DNA of 64,000 nt, from contig NZ_BJKL01000006.1 in NCBI RefSeq assembly GCF_006538345.1, positions 253,095 through 317,094 on the forward strand, written 5' to 3'. Shown here one piece after another: positions 9,144 to 17,576 of the stretch (its first letter is position 1; each line of letters begins with the position of its first letter). The DNA comes from Alteromonas sp. KUL49. GTDB taxonomy: Bacteria; Pseudomonadota; Gammaproteobacteria; Enterobacterales; Alteromonadaceae. Under the pieces are notes generated by a model. The model was not told the origin of the DNA and searched no databases. It was given only the letters and a program-made list of their open reading frames with translations. The position numbers and the translations under genes are program-made.

Positions 9144-10751
9144 TTAGCTTGTCTGTCGAAATCTTTTTCTCACCGAGTGTGAATACAACACCGCTGGAAC
9201 AATCACGAACACCGCTAAAATCAACAGCGCCCAATGATAATTACTTGAGAAAGCGTCTAGATGACTGATATCGACGGCAGCTTGATTATTAACGTTCTTT
9301 GCAAAAGCTATTGCTCCTAGAGCGGCATCGTTAGCCCATGAAAATCCACCACTAACGGCGCTTTCCCAACCCATTGAAGACAGCGAAGAATACGCCTTAT
9401 AGCCTATTGCTGAAGCGCCGAATGCGATAACACCGATAGCCACAGTGCCCAAACTAAATAAACCAAAACCCACAGCCCCGATACTGATAACACCGAACGA
9501 AACAATTCCCACACTGACGGGTGCTATGGCAACACCACCCCAGGCAAAGAGTAATCCTCGCGCTTCAGTACCACCCGCTATCCAACCAAACGCGGGCTGC
9601 TCGCCGTGTTCAGGCAAACCAAATTGAAAGTGATAAAGCGGTGCGCCAAGAATACGAATTCGACTAATCGTTTCTCGCGACTTTTTATCATTGCTGCTGT
9701 CAGAAAAAGCCTTCGGATTGAACAAGCGCTCCCGAGCTCGGAGGTTTTTGAGACTGACTGGCGTTCGATACGCTAGCAATAGGTAACTGAGGGTAAACAA
9801 GGCCACCAAGGTATGAGCAATACCAGAGTACAACGCTGCGGAGCTTTCTGACTCAAGCGCTAAGTGTTTAAGACCAAACATTCCTAGCACGTAAACAATA
9901 GCCAGCAACATATAGCTTGCCACGATTCTAATAACAAAGTGTTTCTCATTATTGGTACGCGATTGGTCTAACCCTGCTCTTAAACCAAAAAACGCACTGA
10001 CAAAGCCAGATAACACCGCCAGAAGCGTAATAAAGGGAGCTAGCTTCAACACAGAGCTTGCTTTTGATGCGCCTACGCCGAGAGCCGCAGCTTTCGCCGG
10101 CGGCGCAATACCGCTGATAGCTGTGTAAACGGCAAGCGTAAAGGCGGCACCGGGCTTGGTTTTCTGCAATGCATCTTCCACAAATGAAGACATTGCTTGC
10201 TTTAGCAACTTTCGTCCACGAGATAATCGCTGCTTTGCGGCGGGAACTTCAATATCAAGCTCCTGTGCCACCCGCTCTACAGATTGCTGTTCGCGATAAA
10301 ACAATATGAGTGGCTCACGATAAGTTTCATCTAATTCATTTAGCACTCGCCACATTAGTGTCTCTTGCTGATCTTGTATGGCTTGGCTATCCAAATCACC
10401 ACTCTCATCGGTCACATTGACGTCATCGGTGATCTCGAGTCCCGCCTTACCAACATCTTTATCTGCTTTGCGTCTAAAAAGACTGACTTTGAACCGTAAA
10501 ATACCGCATAACCAGGCTTTTAATTTTTGCGGTTCTCTTAAGGTATCGAGCTTCTTCCACGCTTCTATAAAGGACTCTTGCGCAATATCTTCGCTTAGCT
10601 TGATATCGCCCACCGACGAGTAGGCCAGTGAACACAACAAATTTTGATAACGGGCAACGATTTCACAAAAAGCATCTCGATCTCCTCCAAGTGACTGTAT
10701 TACCAGTGCTGAGTCATCAATTTGCGCGGCAGTGTTGCTTTTTCTAAACAT
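9144..10751 (-). CDS. ECF-type RNA polymerase sigma factor fused to a C-terminal membrane domain
   Basis: A 535-residue fusion. Residues about 1-185 are a complete ECF sigma factor: sigma-2 (DAFCEIVARYQNLLCSLAYS, LSEDIAQESFIEAWKKLDTL, KLKAWLCGILRF) and sigma-4 (LDETYREPLILFYREQQSVE, AQELDIEVPAAKQRLSRGRK). Residues about 235-330 hold three hydrophobic helices. Residues about 410-452 form roughly eight consecutive five-residue units with Gly in the third place (SVGIV, SFGVI, SIGAV, GFGLF, SLGTV, AIGVI, AFGAS, AIGYK). A final membrane helix precedes a basic tail. No anti-sigma gene is adjacent, so the membrane part may itself hold the sigma domain inactive (inference). It is divergent from the CIA30-like gene across a palindrome-rich spacer. 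Confidence 0.88.
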   Translation of the reverse strand: MFRKSNTAAQIDDSALVIQSLGGDRDAFCEIVARYQNLLCSLAYSSVGDIKLSEDIAQESFIEAWKKLDTLREPQKLKAWLCGILRFKVSLFRRKADKDVGKAGLEITDDVNVTDESGDLDSQAIQDQQETLMWRVLNELDETYREPLILFYREQQSVERVAQELDIEVPAAKQRLSRGRKLLKQAMSSFVEDALQKTKPGAAFTLAVYTAISGIAPPAKAAALGVGASKASSVLKLAPFITLLAVLSGFVSAFFGLRAGLDQSRTNNEKHFVIRIVASYMLLAIVYVLGMFGLKHLALESESSAALYSGIAHTLVALFTLSYLLLAYRTPVSLKNLRARERLFNPKAFSDSSNDKKSRETISRIRILGAPLYHFQFGLPEHGEQPAFGWIAGGTEARGLLFAWGGVAIAPVSVGIVSFGVISIGAVGFGLFSLGTVAIGVIAFGASAIGYKAYSSLSSMGWESAVSGGFSWANDAALGAIAFAKNVNNQAAVDISHLDAFSSNYHWALLILAVFVIVPAVLYSHSVRKRFRQTS

Positions 10752-10806
10752 AGTTTTCGTCGATAGGAAGTGAGCTTACTTAATAAGTGTGTAGTCGCTA
10801 GTAAAA

Positions 10807-10874
10807 GGTGACACAGTTTTTTCATTTTTAGTGAATTTTTCACCAATAAAAAATAATTCACTTTTTTTGTCACC
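10807..10874. promoter_or_regulatory. Nested inverted repeats upstream of the sigma-factor gene
   Basis: Two inverted repeat pairs share roughly one centre: GGTGACA (10807-10813) with TGTCACC (10868-10874), and AGTGAATT (10830-10837) with AATTCACT (10855-10862). A compact GTGAA-TTT-TTCAC hairpin sits at 10831-10843. They lie 56-123 bases before the sigma-factor start in an otherwise A/T-rich promoter region. A role in its regulation is inferred from position only. Confidence 0.45.
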
Positions 10875-10896
10875 TTATTCTCACAAGGATCCACTT

Positions 10897-10961
10897 ATTC
10901 AGTAACTACACCGCAATCTTGTGCGGATTGCTTTTTGAACCCTAACGAAGAGTTACTGAAT
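10897..10961 (+). promoter_or_regulatory. Stem-loop region covering the ribosome site and start of the CIA30-like gene
   Basis: A perfect 11-bp inverted repeat, ATTCAGTAACT (10897-10907) and AGTTACTGAAT (10951-10961), has its right arm over the Shine-Dalgarno flank and the first start codon. Inside are two mutually exclusive small stems: CCGCA/TGCGG (10911-10915, 10922-10926) and GCAATC/GATTGC (10913-10918, 10926-10931). This could be an RNA switch that hides the start, or a DNA operator. Function is inferred from the structure. Confidence 0.45.
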
Positions 10962-11562
10962 GATGAAATCACTTTTATTGAGCGCTGCAAAATTAATAAT
11001 ACCCGTGTTAGTTGCACTCGCGGTATCTAACCCCTACGACGTACATGCCGAGTCTGTTGGCACGCTGGTGGATGACTTTAGTCACACCACAACCAATAGT
11101 TTAGGCCATGAAAGGCAGTTCATGAACGACACCTTATCTGGTGGAAAGACCCATGCCGAAGAGCAAATCACCTCAGGCGTCATACACCTCAGTGGAAAAA
11201 TCGTACCACCTCGCGGACAACCAGGCTGGTCAAGTGCCATTCTGCCTCTCGCACCATTTGGCGAACATCAAGATGTAAGCAATTACCAAGGTATTAGGCT
11301 CAGAATCAAACTTAACCATGGCAACTTAACACTTTCTGCCAATAGTACTGAAATTACCAACTTTGATTATCACACTGCGCCACTTGTTGTGAAAACTGAC
11401 GGCGAATTTCACGATGTAGAGGTGCCATTTGCATCAATGAAGCGCATGTGGTCAGAACAAGTCGCCCTCAATACTAAAACCATCACGAGCTTGAGCATCG
11501 TCGCGTTTAGCCTTCAACCAGCAGACTACAGCTTTGAAGTTGACGAAGTTACTTTTTACTAA
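10960..11562 (+). CDS. Exported CIA30-family (NDUFAF1-like) protein
   Basis: A 200-residue protein with an N-terminal signal peptide (about residues 1-30, ending near VHAES). The rest is a beta-sandwich with the CIA30 pattern: DDFSHTTTNSLGHERQFMND at the start, GWSSAILPLAP in the middle, YQGIRLRIKL, and the closing ADYSFEVDEVTFY strand. Bacterial CIA30 proteins resemble carbohydrate-binding modules, and their function is mostly unknown. It begins with two adjacent ATG codons, the first inside the arm of a long inverted repeat. An acyltransferase gene follows after 20 bases, so the two are probably one unit. The divergent sigma factor may control them. Confidence 0.72.
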   Translation: MMKSLLLSAAKLIIPVLVALAVSNPYDVHAESVGTLVDDFSHTTTNSLGHERQFMNDTLSGGKTHAEEQITSGVIHLSGKIVPPRGQPGWSSAILPLAPFGEHQDVSNYQGIRLRIKLNHGNLTLSANSTEITNFDYHTAPLVVKTDGEFHDVEVPFASMKRMWSEQVALNTKTITSLSIVAFSLQPADYSFEVDEVTFY

Positions 11563-11582
11563 CTAAAACGAAAGATAAAACG

Positions 11583-12809
11583 ATGAACAACTCTCAGAAC
11601 AGCAGACTTGAATATCTAGACGTGGTGCGTGCCTTGGCGTTAATTCTGGGCGTTGTTTTTCATGCGAGCTTATCATTTGTGCCCATCTTTATCGGGTGGG
11701 CAGTCATGGATGTATCCACAAGCTCAGCGGTAGCGATATTTATGCTTATTAGCCATTCATTTCGCATGCCGCTCTTCTTTTTGCTGGCTGGCTTCTTTAG
11801 TCATTTGGCCTACTATCGATACGGTAAAAAGGCTTTTTTCAAATCTAGGTTAGTCAGAATTGGGGTTCCTTTTCTACTTGGATGGATGATCCTTCGCCCA
11901 CTACTTGTCTCCTCTTGGGTGATGGGAATGGAGAGCATGCAGGGCGACGTTCATATTTGGCCTGCGCTTATTCAAGGTGTTCACTCTTTGCTGGAACTAC
12001 CCAGTAACTTGTTAGTAGGTACGCACCTCTGGTTTTTGTATTACTTGCTCATGATCACCGCCGTAGTAGTTAGCCTGCGAGTGATACTTTCACTTAGTAG
12101 CAGTGTTGAGTGTAACGTTAAACGCTGTGTAGCTGGTGCATCTCGTTGGGTAAGCCGGAGTCCATTTGCAGTAATATTGCTCGCCGTACCGTGTACAGCT
12201 GTGCTTTGGCATATGGATACATGGGGTTTAGACACACCCGATAAATCCCTCTTGCCCCTGGCGTCAGTAACAGTGCTCTACGGTTTTTGTTTTATTGTCG
12301 GCTGGGTGCTTCACTCACACATCGACATGCTCAAGCACATTACCAAGTTACGGATCAGTACCTTTGTTTGTGCTTGTATTGCTGTTATTTCATGTATCCA
12401 CTTATCGGGTTATGAATGGCAACCCGCTCACGAGCAATACACCATGCTCAAAGCCTTGTTTCTGTTTACCTATGCAGTGATGATGTGGTCGTTGATAGTG
12501 CTTTCCATTGGCATATGTAGAAGGTTTATCAACAAACCTAATGCTTTATTGAGGTACCTTTCAGACGCTTCCTATTGGATTTATCTGATTCACTTACCGA
12601 TAGTCATTTGGCTACAAATCGCCGTTGCTGAAATAGCGTTACATTGGTTGCTCAAATGGCTACTGGTTTCTGGTGTAACTCTGGCGGTATCCTTGGTCCT
12701 TTACGATATTCTAGTACGCCCTACGTTGATTGGTCGTGTGCTCAATGGGAAGCGAAAGAGGAGTTTTGTCTCAACAAGGGAAAAAAATCGGTCTCTGTCA
12801 GATTGTTAG
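11583..12809 (+). CDS. Acyltransferase family 3 (OpgC-like) integral membrane protein
   Basis: A 408-residue protein with about ten membrane helices. It starts with RLEYLDVVRALALILGVVFH, carrying the family-3 acyltransferase Arg and His (RxxxxxxxxxxH), then FRMPLFFLLAGFFSH, a conserved segment of glucan-modifying members such as OpgC/MdoC. It likely transfers an acyl or succinyl group onto an envelope glycan from the cytoplasmic side. It is 20 bases after the CIA30-like gene, whose product may bind a glycan in the periplasm. The exact substrate cannot be read from sequence. Confidence 0.85.
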   Translation: MNNSQNSRLEYLDVVRALALILGVVFHASLSFVPIFIGWAVMDVSTSSAVAIFMLISHSFRMPLFFLLAGFFSHLAYYRYGKKAFFKSRLVRIGVPFLLGWMILRPLLVSSWVMGMESMQGDVHIWPALIQGVHSLLELPSNLLVGTHLWFLYYLLMITAVVVSLRVILSLSSSVECNVKRCVAGASRWVSRSPFAVILLAVPCTAVLWHMDTWGLDTPDKSLLPLASVTVLYGFCFIVGWVLHSHIDMLKHITKLRISTFVCACIAVISCIHLSGYEWQPAHEQYTMLKALFLFTYAVMMWSLIVLSIGICRRFINKPNALLRYLSDASYWIYLIHLPIVIWLQIAVAEIALHWLLKWLLVSGVTLAVSLVLYDILVRPTLIGRVLNGKRKRSFVSTREKNRSLSDC

Positions 12810-13050
12810 TCGAACTAATATTTATAATTTAGCTACCATACTGATAAAGCCAATATAAAACAGAGAAATACCAGCAAACCACTCAACAATAACATTACAT
12901 TAACTCATTATTTTTTCTAAGTGTAAAAAACAAAAATGTGTTTTGTTTTCCATATTTTCTACCACTACAATTTGCCGAAATTATAGGCACAACTTAATCT
13001 AAGCAATTGAGAAGTAATATTCACCACTTGTAGTTCTGGTAGGGCGAAAC

Positions 13051-14277
13051 ATGGATACCGTTGAATTTATTCAAATTCGAAAATTTATAGTAAAACTTGG
13101 GAAAATGCTGCACAAGTATGGTACCCCGTCGTTTCGCTTGGAAGCCTATCTTACCGATATCGCCACCTATTTAGGTGTACATGCGTCGTTTACTTCTACG
13201 CCCACGTCGTTAGCAGTTGTAATGTGGAGCGACAAGCACGAAGACGAATACAATCACGCCGCCAGATTGATGCCCGGCGACCTAGATATGAACGCTTTGT
13301 CGCTCACCGATGAGCTTGCCAGCGAATTGTTGGAAGGCAAGCTATCGCTTACCGAAGCGAATGCACGACTCAATGAAATTGACGCCATGGGCAGTCCTTA
13401 CGGTAAATGGATCACTGGGTTTTCCTTTGCCATGTCTACCAGCGCATTTGCCATGCTAATGGGTGCAAGCTGGGCGGAAATCGGCTGGACCGGTCTATTG
13501 GGTTTAGTGGCTTATATGTGGAGTTTATGGGCAGAAAAGTCCAAGCGCGTACACCTTATGCTAGAGCCAGTTACTACCTTTGTGGGTAGTTTGCTCGCTT
13601 GTGCGATTAGTGCTTACCTCGATCCAGGAATTAATATCCCTTTGATTGTTATGTCATCAGTTATTGTTTTTGTGCCAGGTCTTGCCTTAACCATGGGCCT
13701 TGCGGAACTGTCATCACGTAACATGGTATCAGGTACTGCTCGTACCATGGATGCGGTAATGCAGCTGTTTAAACTGTATTTTGGTGCCTTTCTTGGCGTT
13801 TCAGCAGGATTTAGTATTTTTGGCGAGAACGTGTATCAGCCCGCTGAATCATTGCCTTACTGGGCAACTTGGTTAGCCGTATTTTTGCTTTGCTTATCGC
13901 TTGTCGCCATATTCCGCACGCGGATAAAGCACATTCCATGGGCGCTGGCATCGGCGTTTATTGCATACAGTGCAACAGCATGGAGTTCTGATTACATGGG
14001 GCAAGGTTTGGGTGCGTTTATGGGCGCATTCGCCTTGGGTATATTTGCCAATATGTTCACGCGTATTGCAAACCAACCTGCCACCATTGTGGCCATGCAC
14101 GGACTCATCGTATTGGTACCCGGCTCAAAAACCTATATTGGACTTAACTCATTTGTTTCAGGACAAGACTTTGTTCAAGCCGAACACTTGGGCCAAGAAC
14201 TGTTTTTGATATTTATGTCGTTAGTGGCTGGGCTTATTTTTGCCAACGTTATTGCGCCGACTAAGAAGGCGTTGTAG
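13051..14277 (+). CDS. Threonine/serine exporter (ThrE) family protein
   Basis: A 408-residue single-chain member of the ThrE family. The N-terminal DUF1212 part has the typical RKFIVKLGKMLHKYGTPSFR and VHASFTSTPTSLAVVMW stretches. It is followed by about ten membrane helices, including the DUF3815-like C-terminal half (LGAFMGAFALGIFANMFTRI, then VLVPGSKTYIGL). Known members export threonine and serine using the proton gradient; the substrate here is by homology. The ATG at 13051 follows a GGGCGAAAC ribosome site. The 240 bases upstream are A/T rich and hold only a weak AAAACAAAA/TTTTGTTTT dyad (12927-12949). Confidence 0.88.
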   Translation: MDTVEFIQIRKFIVKLGKMLHKYGTPSFRLEAYLTDIATYLGVHASFTSTPTSLAVVMWSDKHEDEYNHAARLMPGDLDMNALSLTDELASELLEGKLSLTEANARLNEIDAMGSPYGKWITGFSFAMSTSAFAMLMGASWAEIGWTGLLGLVAYMWSLWAEKSKRVHLMLEPVTTFVGSLLACAISAYLDPGINIPLIVMSSVIVFVPGLALTMGLAELSSRNMVSGTARTMDAVMQLFKLYFGAFLGVSAGFSIFGENVYQPAESLPYWATWLAVFLLCLSLVAIFRTRIKHIPWALASAFIAYSATAWSSDYMGQGLGAFMGAFALGIFANMFTRIANQPATIVAMHGLIVLVPGSKTYIGLNSFVSGQDFVQAEHLGQELFLIFMSLVAGLIFANVIAPTKKAL

Positions 14278-14316
14278 TCATCAAATTATCGTTGGCGACA
14301 AAACGGCAGAAGGAAA

Positions 14317-15846
14317 TTAATAGCCGTAGGTGCGCCAACCTTCGAGGTAGTAATCCAACAGAATAGGCTTGTCTATTCTGTTGACCTCTGCGTCTTCATA
14401 CATTACATCTTTTGCAAAAATGCGCATGGAAGCAAGCATATCCTCATTTAGATATTGAGTAGACGCTAGAGTTCGTGGCTCCTGCATAATCGATGATGCA
14501 TCAACTGCTGCCATTACAAAACCCCAGTTACCAAAAGAGGGAATATCGGAATGATAAGGGGTAACCACACTGAAACCAGCACTCCTAATGGTATTTACGA
14601 TGCTCCAGTACGCTTTTGTCGCATAATATGGGCTTGTAGCTTGAGTAACAAAAACACCATTTTGAGTTAATCGCGTAGACAGAAGTCGGTAAAAGTGTCG
14701 CGTGTAAAGGCGTGCTAAAGATATATTGTTTGGATCAGGTAAATCGCTGATGATGAGGTCAAAAGCCTGCGTATTTTCATCTAAATAGCCGAAGGCATCA
14801 CCTTGCACTAAGGTCACCTTTTTATGCTCGAGACTATTTTCATTTAGCCGCGTTAGGTAAGGGTTTTCTTGAGCCAGTTCAACAACACGCTGATCTAAGT
14901 CAACCAAAACAATCTCTTGTATACCGTCATACTTCAACAATTGCTTAACCGCTAGCCCATCTCCCGCACCAAGTAACAGCACACGCTTTACTGGTTGAGC
15001 AATATAGGCCATTGGATAAACCACTAGAGCTTCATGGTATCTGTGCTCATCGACCGATGAAAATTGAATATTGCCGTTGAGGAACATGCGAGTATCGTCA
15101 CGCTCCTGAGTAATCACAATTTTCTGATATACAGTTTGTTCAGCATGTACAATCCTGCCATTGAACAACGCGTCATCCCAGCGCTCTAAGGCAAATTTTG
15201 TCATCACTATACCCAGTGCCAACACAAGAAAAACCGCAATACACACAGTTTTTACTTTACTCTTTGATCCGCTCAGTTCGGCTTTAAAATAGCGCGCAAC
15301 AACAACCACAATAGAAAGATTGATAAGACCTAAAATTAGCGATGATTGGTAATTACCAAAGTTGGGGAGCAAGAAAAATGGAAAAGCTATTGTAGCTATC
15401 AGCGCACCAACATAATCAAACGAGAGAATATTTGCGATGTTAGATTTGAGGGCCTGAAAGTCTTCCATGAGTCGAGTCAGAAACGGGATTTCCATACCAA
15501 TAAGAAAACCCACCGCTAGTGTACAAACCACATATGTAGGAATAAACACGTCACCTGCTACATAGCTCAAATACAACATTGGCACGCTTAACCCACCAAC
15601 TGCCGCCAGTAGCACTTCTAACAGTAAAAAGTGCGTGACTAGATTTCCACTCACATATTTCGAACAATACGAACCTGCTCCCATCGCCGCCATATACAAT
15701 CCAATGGTCAATGAGAAGTAGGTAACGCTATCACCGAGGAAGTAGGATACTGTTGTAGCTATAAGTAGCTCGTAAACAATAGAGCAAAGCCCAGCAACAA
15801 ACGCAGCATGTACCAGCGCTTTGCTCTGTTTCGTATTGGAAGTCAC
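14317..15846 (-). CDS. Membrane-anchored spermidine synthase-like aminopropyltransferase
   Basis: A 509-residue protein. The N-terminal half is an MFS-like set of about seven membrane helices (to about residue 220). The C-terminal half is a spermidine synthase fold: VLLLGAGDGLAVKQLLKYDG (SAM/dcSAM-binding glycine loop), IVLVDLDQRVVELAQE, then ALIISDLPDP-type motif written here FDLIISDLPDPNNISLARLY. It would transfer an aminopropyl group from decarboxylated SAM to an amine at the membrane. The donor is made by the SpeD encoded at the head of this operon. The GTG start overlaps the stop of the upstream 76-codon gene (GTGA), so it is translationally coupled. It is the last gene of the five-gene unit. 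Confidence 0.88.
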   Translation of the reverse strand: MTSNTKQSKALVHAAFVAGLCSIVYELLIATTVSYFLGDSVTYFSLTIGLYMAAMGAGSYCSKYVSGNLVTHFLLLEVLLAAVGGLSVPMLYLSYVAGDVFIPTYVVCTLAVGFLIGMEIPFLTRLMEDFQALKSNIANILSFDYVGALIATIAFPFFLLPNFGNYQSSLILGLINLSIVVVVARYFKAELSGSKSKVKTVCIAVFLVLALGIVMTKFALERWDDALFNGRIVHAEQTVYQKIVITQERDDTRMFLNGNIQFSSVDEHRYHEALVVYPMAYIAQPVKRVLLLGAGDGLAVKQLLKYDGIQEIVLVDLDQRVVELAQENPYLTRLNENSLEHKKVTLVQGDAFGYLDENTQAFDLIISDLPDPNNISLARLYTRHFYRLLSTRLTQNGVFVTQATSPYYATKAYWSIVNTIRSAGFSVVTPYHSDIPSFGNWGFVMAAVDASSIMQEPRTLASTQYLNEDMLASMRIFAKDVMYEDAEVNRIDKPILLDYYLEGWRTYGY

Positions 15847-16073
15847 TTGCCTTGCCCTGGCCCACCACTGCGAGAATGTGTGCCGGATACACTTCCCGAG
15901 CGATTACTTTTTTCATAGTAATAGTAGGTATCATTCCAGTACAAACCCGAAGGTCCATTGTAGTAACCGTAATACCCCATGTAACCGTAACCATTAGATG
16001 CAAAAGGCACCATAACCAAGTAAACAATACCTATGACAATACTTGCGATGATTATGCTTTTTTTAGTCGTCAT
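15843..16073 (-). CDS. Small Tyr/Gly-rich membrane protein in the polyamine operon
   Basis: A 76-residue protein with one membrane helix (SIIIASIVIGIVYLVMVPFA, residues 6-25), then a stretch unusually rich in Tyr and Gly (NGYGYMGYYGYYNGPSG and NDTYYYYEKS) and a Ser/Gly tail. No recognised family. It overlaps the gene before it by 11 bases and the gene after it by 3, so it is clearly a translated part of the operon rather than a chance frame. The extracytoplasmic Tyr-rich tail could contact lipid head groups, glycans or its partner proteins (inference). Confidence 0.75.
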   Translation of the reverse strand: MTTKKSIIIASIVIGIVYLVMVPFASNGYGYMGYYGYYNGPSGLYWNDTYYYYEKSNRSGSVSGTHSRSGGPGQGK

Positions 16074-16680
16074 CTTTCATGGTCGCTTCTAAGGTTTTTT
16101 GAAAAATACCGTATTGAATTTCGATACAAATAAGCCCTGCAATTATCAACAGAACACCCATCCAAAAATGCAGCACAGCACTGCCATTACGCTTGATGAG
16201 CTTCACGTACAATTTCGACGGATGTCTATTACTCTTGCTACTCACCATGAAGCTCAAGTAAAACTCGCCAGCTTCAGGGAATGTCAGATTGCTCTCGAAA
16301 TTATGTCTTTTTTCTTGCCAAGGGCCGTCTGAATCTCGCCCTGTTTCGTGCCACAACTCTTGTCCAAACGAGTACAGGTACTCGCCAAAACGATCCTCTA
16401 CAACCACTTCAACAAATGTCCAACTGTTGGCTCTCAAGGTTGTTCTGGTCTCTATTTCGTATGTTGTATAAGGTTTATCAATTACAATTGGACCGATTTT
16501 GTGAGCTTTTGAACCTTCGGCAATATTGCTCAAATTATTGGCTGGAACAGGAGACACCGTATGCTTCTGAACTAGTTGTGGTACACGAAAATAACCTGCG
16601 ATAGCAAAACCAATAAGTCCCAAGAGACACAATGCGACTCCAAGCTTTCCGATCTCAATTTCCTTGTGCTTAGTTGTCAT
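16063..16680 (-). CDS. Bitopic membrane protein with periplasmic beta-sandwich, polyamine operon
   Basis: A 205-residue protein with a helix at each end (about residues 13-31 and 170-190) and a periplasmic domain between. That domain has beta-strand-like segments with SWTFVEVVVEDRFGEYLYSF, a conserved-looking QELWHETGRDSDGPW stretch (about 107-121) and FPEAGEFYLSFMVSSK, a jelly-roll ending. In related bacterial operons this slot, next to DUF350 and SpeD, is often filled by a DUF4178-type protein, but I cannot confirm that family here. It lies between DUF350 and the tiny Tyr-rich gene, with an 11-base overlap to the latter. Probably a structural or substrate-presenting partner. Confidence 0.72.
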   Translation of the reverse strand: MTTKHKEIEIGKLGVALCLLGLIGFAIAGYFRVPQLVQKHTVSPVPANNLSNIAEGSKAHKIGPIVIDKPYTTYEIETRTTLRANSWTFVEVVVEDRFGEYLYSFGQELWHETGRDSDGPWQEKRHNFESNLTFPEAGEFYLSFMVSSKSNRHPSKLYVKLIKRNGSAVLHFWMGVLLIIAGLICIEIQYGIFQKTLEATMKDDD

Positions 16681-16698
16681 TATTTAAACCCATTCATA

Positions 16699-17544
16699 TT
16701 AAAACAATTGAACAAGTACTAGCGAAAAGCTAATGACAATTGAGGCCACAAGTAGGCCAGCAGCAACACTTTGATCGTGTGTTATTTCATGAGAAAGGCT
16801 TTTTCCGGGAATGACTAGTCTATCAACCAAGCGCAGCAACAGAGGTAAAAATATAAACCCTAGAACAGCACTACCAGCAAAAGACAACAAATCTGTATTC
16901 CAAGCAACGAAGTCACCCGTCACGCTATTTTTTACAATAATGCCTAGCCCAATTAATGCTCCCGAGAAACCAACAGCGGCGGCAAAGTTGTTCTTCTCTA
17001 ACTCTGCATATAAATCATACGGCGCTACAAGGTTATAGATAATAGTGAAGGCAACCAAACTCAATTGACCTAGCAGAAAGAAAACAAAGAAGGTCAATAC
17101 CGATCCTTGGCCACTCAAAGCTCCTGAAACCACAAGCCCAGTCGCTAAATACACACCAAATTGAATGGCACCAACACCATTGTTTTGTTCTTTAGTGAGT
17201 TTTTCAATATTGCAGAAAGTTCGTAAGATAGCCTTATCATTGACCCATCGGGATAAATTCAGCAAAAGTATTCCCAACACACTGTAACCACCTACCAGAA
17301 ATATATCTTGAGTTAAACCATAACTAGGCCCAGCCAATTGACTCACGAAGATTAGTGCTACGGCAATGTAATACCCTGACATCGTGAGAGCGATAGAAGC
17401 ATTATCGTGTTCGGCAAGTTCTTTATTGAGGCTATAAGACGTAAACAAATCCTTTGCCCATTTTGCGGCGAGAAAAATCACCGCAAACAATACTAGATAG
17501 ACAACGGCAGGGAGTAATATTTCGGATACGTTCGCAAAGTCCAT
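16699..17544 (-). CDS. DUF350 membrane protein (duplicated repeat)
   Basis: A 281-residue protein of about eight membrane helices arranged as two similar halves. The pattern ALTMSGYYIAVALIFVSQLA (about residues 51-70) and AVGFSGALIGLGIIVKNSV (about 190-208) is the repeated DUF350 signature, as in the two-repeat members related to E. coli YjfL. DUF350 proteins recur beside PspA-like, glutathionylspermidine-synthase-like and spermidine-synthase genes, so a link with polyamine-dependent membrane maintenance is established as a genomic association, not as biochemistry. The gene is 18 bases before the next operon member and 32 bases after speD. Confidence 0.87.
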   Translation of the reverse strand: MDFANVSEILLPAVVYLVLFAVIFLAAKWAKDLFTSYSLNKELAEHDNASIALTMSGYYIAVALIFVSQLAGPSYGLTQDIFLVGGYSVLGILLLNLSRWVNDKAILRTFCNIEKLTKEQNNGVGAIQFGVYLATGLVVSGALSGQGSVLTFFVFFLLGQLSLVAFTIIYNLVAPYDLYAELEKNNFAAAVGFSGALIGLGIIVKNSVTGDFVAWNTDLLSFAGSAVLGFIFLPLLLRLVDRLVIPGKSLSHEITHDQSVAAGLLVASIVISFSLVLVQLF

Positions 17545-17576
17545 AGATTAATGCCTTGTAGAGTGGTGATTAATAA

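Noticed and set aside
12927..12949. AAAACAAAA/TTTTGTTTT dyad as terminator
   Set aside because: It has only one G-C pair, so the hairpin is too weak; it may only reflect A/T richness.
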